Assembly (NCBI GenBank): GCA_030639705.1 | Contig: DAOWKX010000236.1 | Location: 1-5,772 of the forward strand | DNA from: Candidatus Aminicenantota bacterium | GTDB taxonomy: Bacteria > Acidobacteriota > Aminicenantia > UBA2199 | Length of the DNA: 5,772 bases | Reading direction: 5' to 3' | Shown here: positions 1-5,088 of the stretch, piece after piece | Position numbering within the stretch: the first letter of the stretch is position 1 | How the letters are laid out: the number at the start of each line of letters is the position of its first letter | The notes under the pieces: model-generated | Database searches by the model: none | What the model saw: only the letters and a program-made list of their open reading frames with translations | What the model was told of the DNA's origin: nothing | Program-made: the position numbers and the translations under genes

Positions 1-365
1 CACTGAAGCAGGCTTCTGGAAGCATAGTCCTTTTCTTTCATGGTTAGATCCATCAGGTCGTTGATGCAGGCACTGATATGCTGCTCATGTTTCAGTGCGG
101 CTTCAAAGGCTTTCAGGGTGGAGTCCCATTTTTTTTCAGGTTCCTTGATAGCATGAAGCAGCACCCGGCCGCCTCTTTCTACAATGTGATGGTAAAATTT
201 CATGGCATGGAACATTTCCTCCTGGGCCTGCAGCTTAAACCAGTGAGAGAATCCACTGAATCCCAGAGAATCAAAATATGCAGCCATAGAAAGATAAAGG
301 TATGATGAGAAAATCTCTTCATTAATCTGTTTGTTAAAACTGTCGGTCATCTTTTTGTTAATCAT
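1..365 (-). CDS. ftnA: Ferritin, bacterial non-haem type (3' end cut by the window edge)
   Basis: Iron-storage ferritin, which oxidises Fe(II) at a di-iron centre and stores it in a 24-subunit cytoplasmic shell. The 121 residues visible cover helices A to C of the four-helix bundle; the remainder lies beyond the left edge. Ferroxidase ligands fall at the positions known for E. coli FtnA: E17, Y24, E50 and H53 (in a QAQEEMFHAMKFY stretch) and E94 (in KHEQ). The family's C-terminal ligands (about residues 127 and 130) are not in the window. The start is chosen because AAAGGAGG (371-378) sits 5 nt upstream; an internal ATG at residue 6 lacks this spacing. No haem-ligand Met of the bacterioferritin type was recognised. 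The gene has its own promoter and operator-like palindromes, so it is probably separate from the upstream carboxylase operon. Family assignment is near certain; the symbol follows the E. coli homologue. Confidence 0.95.
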   Translation of the reverse strand, partial: MINKKMTDSFNKQINEEIFSSYLYLSMAAYFDSLGFSGFSHWFKLQAQEEMFHAMKFYHHIVERGGRVLLHAIKEPEKKWDSTLKAFEAALKHEQHISACINDLMDLTMKEKDYASRSLLQ

Positions 366-370
366 TTTTT

Positions 371-378
371 CCTCCTTT
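371..378 (-). promoter_or_regulatory. Strong ribosome binding site of the ferritin gene
   Basis: On the minus strand the sequence reads AAAGGAGG, a near-perfect anti-16S match, with 5 nt before the ATG at 365. It fixes the ferritin start. Confidence 0.85.
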
Positions 379-403
379 CAAATTAACTCCTCAAAATTTG
401 AAC

Positions 404-435
404 TTACAATATTGTAATAATTACAAAACTGTAAT
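404..435. promoter_or_regulatory. Overlapping palindromes, probable Fur-family (PerR-like) operator of ferritin
   Basis: Four half-sites of the TTACA/TGTAA kind alternate here. They form three overlapping inverted repeats: TTACAATATTGTAA (404-417, perfect), TTGTAATAATTACAA (412-426, a perfect 7-1-7 repeat) and ATTACA-N4-TGTAAT (420-435). The 7-1-7 geometry is that of Fur-family boxes; the known PerR consensus TTATAATNATTATAA differs by one base per arm. The cluster lies just downstream of the predicted transcription start (about 439), as expected for a repressor that blocks initiation or early elongation. The palindromes are seen directly; the Fur/PerR assignment is inference. MarR/OhrR-type or BlaI/CopY-type repressors also use ACA/TGT arms and are alternatives. 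Confidence 0.65.
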
Positions 436-445
436 CATTCTATTT

Positions 446-474
446 ACTATAGTATATTTTTCCTTTTTTGTCAA
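446..474 (-). promoter_or_regulatory. Sigma70-type promoter of the ferritin gene
   Basis: On the minus strand there is a consensus -35 TTGACA (469-474), a 17-bp spacer and a -10 TATAGT (446-451; 5 of 6 consensus bases). Transcription should start near 439, giving a leader of about 75 nt that contains the palindrome cluster and the ribosome binding site. Confidence 0.8.
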
Positions 475-541
475 CTATTTTTTGCTTTTATTCCCGGAAT
501 CAAATTCATAATTTTGAAATCGATACGGTTTTAATCTACTT

Positions 542-561
542 TGAAATCCTGTGAGGATTCA
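542..561 (-). other. Small hairpin after the carboxylase operon (not a clear terminator)
   Basis: Just downstream of the fusion gene's stop, the minus strand carries TGAATCCT, a 3-nt loop, then AGGATTTCA. This can fold into an 8-bp stem with one bulged T. No T-rich run follows, so it does not qualify as a standard intrinsic terminator. It could be a 3' end-stabilising or processing hairpin. No better terminator was seen in 475-572. Confidence 0.35.
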
Positions 562-572
562 GGGGCTAGGTT

Positions 573-2561
573 TTACAGTTCTTTTATTGCCATTAATGGT
601 TGATCTTTTTGAACCTGGTCACTATTTTTAACCAATATTTTCATAATTTTACATTTAAACGGGGCAGTGATCTCATTAAACAGTTTCATGGCCTCAACAA
701 TACAGACTGTGTCCCCTTTTTCAACTTCTAAACCTTCTTTAATAAAAGGGGGATCTCCTGCTTTTTGAGACGAATAATAGGTTCCGGTAATCACTGCATT
801 GATAGTCTGAACCATTTTGTCTTTGATCTTTTCTTCTAATTCAGCGATCTCTTCAGGGGATTCTTCTTGAGTCACTTCCGGTGATGACTCTTTTGTTTTA
901 ATAGGGTGGGGGGGGGATTGAATTTTATCTGCTGGCGTTGAGATTGCCCCGTCTGCTCGAACCGTGATGCTCAAATCTCCCTTTTGGAAGGATAATTCAT
1001 TGAGCTTAATCAGGGAGGCCTTTTCCAGAATAGAGCTGATTCCTTTATAGTCATCGCTGGTTAGCAATGGATGGCCATAATCTGTTGTTTTTGTGTTCTC
1101 AGGTGACAGGTTTTTGATGGGGCTGGAATTTATATTTCGAATGTTCTCTGCTTCTATTTCAGCCGGAGTTTTTGGTCGTTTTTCCGGAGGCAGACGACGC
1201 CATTTAAAATATTCCAGTGACGGCTCTGGAAACAGGCAATAAGAGAGGATGTCTTCTTCATTTTCAATTAATTTGGGATCCAGATTCTCTGTTGCCTTGG
1301 GTAATATGGGTTCCAAATCGTCTGCTGGTCTGTGGTCGATGGGCTTTTTATCACCCAGTATCTTTTTTAAAAATTTAGGATCAATAGGGGCAGGTGGACG
1401 ACCATAAAAACCGCGAAGGTAATTTTTTACTTCATTGGGAACCATTTTGTATCGTTCCCCTGCGAGGATGTTCAACACGGCCTGGGTTCCCACAATTTGA
1501 CTGGTCGGAGTAACCAGAGGAGGGTATCCCAAATCTTTCCGCACCTTTGTGATTTCTTCCAGTGCCTCTGATAATTTATCCAAAGCTCCCTGGTGTTCCA
1601 GTTGAGATTTGAAATTTGATATCATGCCTCCGGGGATCTGATGAACCAGTATATCAGCATCGATTGGAGGTCGGTATTCGGTAACCTTAATCCGCTGGGG
1701 AATAAGATTAAGAAAAAATTCGTTTATTTTTCTCATGGCTTCCGTATCCAGATTGATTGTGTAGTCGGTTTCTTTAAAAATTGTATACATGGTTTCAACC
1801 GGAGGTTGTGATGAGAAGCCGGCCATTGAAGAGATGGCACAGTCTATGGCTTCCGCACCTGCATTCACACCGGAAACATAGGTGGTTGGAGCCATACCAC
1901 TGGTGGCATGACAGTGTAATTGAATCGGGATATTAATTTCTCCGGTCAGGGCAGAGACCAGTTCCTGAGCGGATTTTGGCGAAAGTATTCCTGCCATATC
2001 TTTGATGCATAGGGAATCAATTCCCAGTGCTACCTGTTCTTTGGCGTACTTGACATATTTCTTCACAGTATGGACCGGACTGATGGTATAGGAAAGAGTT
2101 CCCTGGGCATGGGCACCATATTTTTTAACAGCTCGAATGGATGCTTCCAGATTTCTGGTATCATTCAGGGCATCAAAAATTCGGAAAATATCAATACCGT
2201 TCTCCACTGCCCAGGCCACAAAACGTTCTACCAGGTCATCGGGAAAATTTTTATATCCGACCAGGTTTTGTCCTCTTAATAACATCTGTAGTGGGGTTTT
2301 TTTTGCCCGGGACTTAATCATTCGAAGTCGTTCCCAGGGATTTTCCCTGAGAAATCTAAGACAGACATCAAATGTGGCTCCTCCCCATACCTCGATGGAG
2401 TAATACCCCACAGAATCAATGATATCAATCACTTTCATAATATCTTCGCTTCTCATCCGTGTGGCCCAAAGCGATTGATGGGCGTCTCGTAAGGTTGTAT
2501 CAGTGATTCGTATTTGTTGTTTTGGTCTCTTTTTTGGTTTATCCTTGTTTTCTACTGTCAT
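573..2561 (-). CDS. OadA/PycB-like carboxyltransferase fused to an AccB-type biotin carboxyl carrier protein
   Basis: A 662-residue biotin-dependent enzyme, cytoplasmic. Residues about 17-300 form a pyruvate/oxaloacetate carboxyltransferase TIM barrel: ITDTTLRDAHQS with metal ligand D21, carboxy-lysine K187 in SLCIKDMAG, metal ligands H216 and H218 in QLHCHATSG. Residues about 300-465 are the conserved PYC/OADA region (IPGGMISN, TPTSQIVGTQA). Residues about 505-540 (LxKLNELSFQKGDLSITVR) resemble the AccB N-terminus, followed by a Pro/Glu/Lys linker. The tail, about 585-662, is a biotinyl domain with EAMKL (biotin lysine K626). It contains the insertion (about 597-608) that marks the AccB 'thumb' and is absent from usual OadA/PycB tails. 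The start is one base after the accA stop, with AAGGAC 6 nt upstream, suggesting translational coupling. The gene would normally be labelled oadA or pycB, but no sodium-pump subunits are visible, so a Na+ pump role is unsupported. Domain calls are by eye. Confidence 0.93.
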   Translation of the reverse strand: MTVENKDKPKKRPKQQIRITDTTLRDAHQSLWATRMRSEDIMKVIDIIDSVGYYSIEVWGGATFDVCLRFLRENPWERLRMIKSRAKKTPLQMLLRGQNLVGYKNFPDDLVERFVAWAVENGIDIFRIFDALNDTRNLEASIRAVKKYGAHAQGTLSYTISPVHTVKKYVKYAKEQVALGIDSLCIKDMAGILSPKSAQELVSALTGEINIPIQLHCHATSGMAPTTYVSGVNAGAEAIDCAISSMAGFSSQPPVETMYTIFKETDYTINLDTEAMRKINEFFLNLIPQRIKVTEYRPPIDADILVHQIPGGMISNFKSQLEHQGALDKLSEALEEITKVRKDLGYPPLVTPTSQIVGTQAVLNILAGERYKMVPNEVKNYLRGFYGRPPAPIDPKFLKKILGDKKPIDHRPADDLEPILPKATENLDPKLIENEEDILSYCLFPEPSLEYFKWRRLPPEKRPKTPAEIEAENIRNINSSPIKNLSPENTKTTDYGHPLLTSDDYKGISSILEKASLIKLNELSFQKGDLSITVRADGAISTPADKIQSPPHPIKTKESSPEVTQEESPEEIAELEEKIKDKMVQTINAVITGTYYSSQKAGDPPFIKEGLEVEKGDTVCIVEAMKLFNEITAPFKCKIMKILVKNSDQVQKDQPLMAIKEL
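908..916 (-). repeat. C9 homopolymer inside the fusion gene linker
   Basis: Nine consecutive C on the coding (minus) strand encode part of S549-P550-P551-H552, in the flexible linker just before the biotinyl domain. Loss of one C would lead to TGA after about 12 codons; gain of one would lead to TAA after about three codons. Either slip would produce a carboxyltransferase lacking its biotin carrier. Confidence 0.9.
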
Positions 2562-2562
2562 T

Positions 2563-3522
2563 TTAAAGTCCTTGTTTTGATTTTATATTGCCCATTTGGG
2601 CATACAATTCAAAACGTCTCCTCAGTAATTTTTTTACCGGCTGGGATTTCAGAATCTGAAGATATTTGATCAAACATTTTTTTATATTGAGTGCGGTTTC
2701 CCCGTAATTTCGATGTGCACTCCCGATTGGTTCCTTTACAATTTCATTGATTACCTTCAATTTAAGTAGAGCCGGAGCAGTAATTTGGAGGGCTTCTGCC
2801 GCATCCGGGGCAAATTTTGCATCCCTCCAGAGGATTGAAGCACAGCCTTCGGGTGAAATGACAGAGTAGATAGAGAACGATAACATCAAAATCACGTCGC
2901 CCACTCCGATTCCGATGGCACCACCGCTTCCGCCCTCACCGGTAACCAGTGTGATGATCGGGACTTCGATTTGAGCCATTTCGGTTAAATTACTGGCAAT
3001 GGCTTCAGCCTGGCCCCTTTTTTCTGCTTCCAATCCAGGATAGGCTCCCTGAGTATCAATAAAGGTGACAATCGGGATATTGAATTTTTCAGCTATTTTC
3101 ATTAAGCGCAAAGCCTTTCTATACCCTTCAGGTTTAGCCATTCCGAAATTTCTCTCAACATTTTCTTCAACTGTTTTACCCTTGTTATGACCGATGAGCA
3201 TTAATTTCTGATGATCCAGTGTGGCAAATCCGCCGATGAGGGCTCGATCATCACCATAAACCCGATCCCCGTGAAGTTCGATGAAATTGTTGAATATAAG
3301 AGGAATATAATCCTGAAGAACCGGGCGCTTCGGGTGTCGGGCAATCTGGAGAATCTGCCATGAGGTTAAATTGGAGTAAATCTCTTCGATCTGTTTTTGA
3401 CATCTTTTTTCCAGTTCTGTTATTTCTGAAGTAAAATTAACTTTAGATTTGATACTGAGTTCCTTTAACTCAGTAATTTTGTTTTCGATCTCTTTTATTG
3501 GTTTTTCGAACTCTAAATCCAT
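2563..3522 (-). CDS. accA: Acetyl-CoA carboxylase carboxyltransferase subunit alpha
   Basis: The 319-residue AccA pairs with AccD as an A2B2 tetramer that moves carboxyl from biotin to acetyl-CoA, giving malonyl-CoA for fatty acid synthesis. The length is that of the family (E. coli about 319). The N-terminal 60 residues are helical and charged, as usual. Family landmarks are ARHPKRPVLQDYI (61-73), ELHGDR (82-87), GMAKPEGYRKALRLM (127-141), DTQGAYPGLEAEKRGQAEAIA (split across 156-176) and the Gly-rich oxyanion loop GEGGSGGAIGIG (195-206). SPEGCASILWRD (223-234) is also conserved. A site containing AAAGGA lies about 10 nt before the ATG. The gene follows the ParB-like gene by 41 nt and is followed after one base by the fusion protein that carries the biotin domain, so the set is very likely one operon. 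No defect seen. Confidence 0.97.
   Translation of the reverse strand: MDLEFEKPIKEIENKITELKELSIKSKVNFTSEITELEKRCQKQIEEIYSNLTSWQILQIARHPKRPVLQDYIPLIFNNFIELHGDRVYGDDRALIGGFATLDHQKLMLIGHNKGKTVEENVERNFGMAKPEGYRKALRLMKIAEKFNIPIVTFIDTQGAYPGLEAEKRGQAEAIASNLTEMAQIEVPIITLVTGEGGSGGAIGIGVGDVILMLSFSIYSVISPEGCASILWRDAKFAPDAAEALQITAPALLKLKVINEIVKEPIGSAHRNYGETALNIKKCLIKYLQILKSQPVKKLLRRRFELYAQMGNIKSKQGL
2568..2573 (-). promoter_or_regulatory. Ribosome binding site of the fusion gene, inside the accA 3' end
   Basis: AAGGAC lies 6 nt before the ATG at 2561 and overlaps the last accA codons. The accA TAA and this ATG are one base apart, so terminating ribosomes can restart directly. Confidence 0.6.
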
Positions 3523-3563
3523 TATCCAATTCCTTTTAAATTATCAATATATTAATCCGGTTA

Positions 3564-3974
3564 CTATCTTTTTTTTCTAAATAAATGGGTTATTTTATTC
3601 CAGATATTTCCCAGAAATGTTCTTCCCCTTAATCTGGTCAGTGCGAATCTCTTTTTCATTTCTATTCCCTTATCCAGTTCAGCCGGGGTCAGGGGTTTTC
3701 TGCATAAGTTTTCCTGGGATTCCAGTTGAAACAGGATATTTTCATCCTCAATGTTCACCACCAGCGCCTGAATGTTGGAATGGCCTAATTTTTTACAAGC
3801 TTCAAGGCGTCGTAAACCGGAAATGAGTACCATATTTTTATTAATGAGTACCGGGGATATGAGTCCAAATTCGCTGATTGATTTGGCCAAAGCATCAATG
3901 TCTCCCAGTTCCTCACGAATCCGGGATTTCACACAAACATCTTTGATTTCAATGCTTTTTAGTTCCTTTTGCAT
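3564..3974 (-). CDS. Stand-alone ParB/sulfiredoxin-fold domain protein
   Basis: A 136-residue protein with the N-terminal ParB nucleotide-binding fold and nothing recognisable after it. Landmarks are GLISPVLI (37-44), LISGLRRLEACKKLG (50-64, the counterpart of ParB GERRxRA) and the ParB-box-like ENLCRKPLTPAEL (88-100). In chromosomal ParB these segments bind CTP; here the Glu of GERR is Leu54, while E88-N89 of the second motif are kept. The helix-turn-helix and dimerisation domains of true ParB are missing. The tail (about 106-136) is strongly basic, with an amphipathic-looking FLGNIWNKITHLFRKKR end. The start has GAGGAG 9 nt upstream. It sits 35 nt after accD and 41 nt before accA, all co-oriented, so co-transcription is likely. 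No function is assigned: it could be a nucleotide-sensing regulator or accessory factor of the carboxylase, or a stranded ParB fragment. A role in chromosome partition is unlikely. Confidence 0.85.
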   Translation of the reverse strand: MQKELKSIEIKDVCVKSRIREELGDIDALAKSISEFGLISPVLINKNMVLISGLRRLEACKKLGHSNIQALVVNIEDENILFQLESQENLCRKPLTPAELDKGIEMKKRFALTRLRGRTFLGNIWNKITHLFRKKR

Positions 3975-4009
3975 TTGTTATTACTCCTCGTATGGAATTG
4001 TCTACTCCT

Positions 4010-4846
4010 TTATCTTTGATAAAATTCAAGTATCTCACAAATACGTTTTTTCATATCTTTCCGGTTTATAATCATATCAATAAAGCCATGTTCCCGAAGG
4101 TACTCGGCCGTTTGGAAATTATCCGGAAGTTTTTGTTTGATGGTTTGTTCGATTACCCGTCTTCCGGCAAAGGCAATTAAAGCCCCGGGTTCAGCCATAT
4201 TGACATCTCCTATCATTGCATAGCTGGCTGAGACACCTCCGGAGGTTGGATCGGTCAGGATTGATATGTAGGGTAAGTTTTTCTTTTTCAATTGAGCGAT
4301 TCCAGCGCAGGTTTTGGCCATCTGCATCAGGGAAAGCATTCCTTCCTGCATGCGGGCGCCACCGGAGGCAGAAATAACAATATAGGGAAGGTGATGTTCT
4401 ACCGCATAATTGGCTGCCATAAAAATCTTTTGCCCGGTCCCGCTTCCGAGGCTACCACCTAAAAACCGAAAATCCATGATGGCTATGGCGACCTTTTTGC
4501 CATTCATTTGTCCATATCCGGTGATGACCGATTCATTAAGATTGGTTTTTCGAATGGTTTCTTTGATTTTATCCTTATAGTTCCCTTTTCCATCTTTAAA
4601 ATGAAGTATATCTATCGGGGTGATATCGGGATTTAATTCCACATAAGTATTTTTGTCAACGAGGAGATTGAGTCGTTGAATACAGGAAATCCGGTCGTGA
4701 TAATTGCATTTGGGGCATACATTTAAATTGTTATGCCATTCTTCTTTATAAATATGGGATTCACAGGAAGGGCATCGGGTCCAGATATCCAGCTTCAATT
4801 CACCGGAGATTCTGTTTTCCGTTTCTGTTTTTTTAAACCACGCCAT
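4010..4846 (-). CDS. accD: Acetyl-CoA carboxylase carboxyltransferase subunit beta
   Basis: The 278-residue AccD is the beta partner of AccA in malonyl-CoA synthesis. It begins with the typical MAWFKK, then a four-cysteine zinc ribbon: C25 and C28 (CPSC), C44 and C47 (CPKC). The crotonase-fold carboxyltransferase domain follows, with FLGGSLGSGTGQK (128-140), SASGGARMQEGMLSLMQMAK (159-178) supplying the oxyanion glycines G162-G163, and TSGGVSASYAMIGD (201-214). FAGRRVIEQT (226-235) and an EYLREHGFID segment near the C-terminus are also family-typical. The protein is somewhat shorter than E. coli AccD (about 304) but complete. AAAGGA lies about 7 nt before the start. It is the first gene of the minus-strand operon, with a good promoter about 60 nt upstream. 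An upstream in-frame extension was not favoured because MAWFKK is the conserved AccD start. Confidence 0.97.
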   Translation of the reverse strand: MAWFKKTETENRISGELKLDIWTRCPSCESHIYKEEWHNNLNVCPKCNYHDRISCIQRLNLLVDKNTYVELNPDITPIDILHFKDGKGNYKDKIKETIRKTNLNESVITGYGQMNGKKVAIAIMDFRFLGGSLGSGTGQKIFMAANYAVEHHLPYIVISASGGARMQEGMLSLMQMAKTCAGIAQLKKKNLPYISILTDPTSGGVSASYAMIGDVNMAEPGALIAFAGRRVIEQTIKQKLPDNFQTAEYLREHGFIDMIINRKDMKKRICEILEFYQR

Positions 4847-4913
4847 TTTTTTCCTTTGTTAAACAGAAGCCGAAAGTCGACAAAATTGAATAAACTGAAT
4901 ATGCATGTTGGCT

Positions 4914-4942
4914 ATTATATAATAGAATGGCGTTTATTTCAA
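4914..4942 (-). promoter_or_regulatory. Sigma70-type promoter of the accD operon
   Basis: The minus strand shows a -35 TTGAAA (4937-4942; 5 of 6 consensus bases), a 17-bp spacer and a perfect -10 TATAAT (4914-4919). The start would be near 4907, giving a leader of about 60 nt. The -10 is embedded in a perfect 14-bp palindrome, CTATTATATAATAG (4912-4925), which could be an operator or chance AT symmetry. Confidence 0.75.
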
Positions 4943-4977
4943 ACACTTCAAGTAACTTCCAAAGAATCACGGGTGAT

Positions 4978-5005
4978 ATACCATGATTAATGGGGTTAAT
5001 GGTAT
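4978..5005. repeat. Inverted repeat ATACCAT / ATGGTAT with internal direct repeat
   Basis: ATACCAT (4978-4984) and ATGGTAT (4999-5005) are perfect 7-bp inverted arms with a 14-bp spacer. Inside, TTAATGG occurs twice (4987-4993 and 4996-5002) with a 9-bp period. It lies upstream of both the accD promoter and the divergent 4Fe-4S gene promoter. No factor is assigned. Confidence 0.4.
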
Positions 5006-5007
5006 CA

Positions 5008-5035
5008 ATTATTTGCAAAACCTGAGGCAAATAAT
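5008..5035. repeat. Inverted repeat ATTATTTGC / GCAAATAAT upstream of the 4Fe-4S gene
   Basis: The arms ATTATTTGC (5008-5016) and GCAAATAAT (5027-5035) are perfect 9-bp inverted copies separated by 10 bp. The repeat lies immediately upstream of the proposed -35 of the plus-strand gene, a position where an activator or repressor dimer could bind. It matches no regulator consensus I can name with confidence. Confidence 0.5.
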
Positions 5036-5036
5036 G

Positions 5037-5065
5037 TTGCTAAATATAACCAAATAGGTTATATT
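5037..5065 (+). promoter_or_regulatory. Proposed promoter of the 4Fe-4S protein gene
   Basis: TTGCTA (5037-5042) as -35, a 17-bp spacer and TATATT (5060-5065) as -10 would start transcription near 5072, shortly before the ribosome binding site. Alternative TATTAT hexamers at 5062 and 5065 exist with longer spacing. Moderate support only, since the region is AT-rich. Confidence 0.5.
5043..5065. promoter_or_regulatory. Perfect inverted repeat AATATAACC / GGTTATATT, probable operator
   Basis: The arms AATATAACC (5043-5051) and GGTTATATT (5057-5065) are perfect 9-bp inverted copies around AAATA. The repeat exactly fills the spacer and -10 of the proposed promoter, so a bound dimer would compete with RNA polymerase, or remodel the spacer as MerR-type proteins do. 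The symmetry is certain; its role is inferred. CRP/FNR/HcpR-like or Rrf2-like regulators are possible but not demonstrated. Confidence 0.6.
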
Positions 5066-5088
5066 ATTATCTCAAAAGGAGTCAAATA

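Noticed and set aside
78..305. Plus-strand reading frame opposite ferritin
   Set aside because: It is fully antisense to a gene with conserved ferroxidase residues and has no family features of its own.
542..561. Intrinsic terminator after the fusion gene
   Set aside because: The stem is short and bulged, and no T-run follows on the minus strand; it is listed only as a hairpin.
573..2561. Oxaloacetate decarboxylase sodium pump alpha subunit
   Set aside because: No beta or gamma membrane subunits are visible, and the AccB-like tail and acc neighbours point to a carboxylase or transcarboxylase.
3564..3974. Chromosome or plasmid partition protein ParB, or a plasmid origin nearby
   Set aside because: There is no DNA-binding domain, no parA and no parS-like sites; the neighbours are lipid-synthesis genes.
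3617..4180. Plus-strand reading frames opposite the ParB-like gene and accD
   Set aside because: They are antisense shadows; the minus-strand genes have clear domains and good ribosome binding sites.
4833..5030. 65-residue minus-strand reading frame overlapping the accD start
   Set aside because: It runs across the accD promoter, leader and inverted repeats, has no recognisable family features, and overlaps the accD start in another frame.
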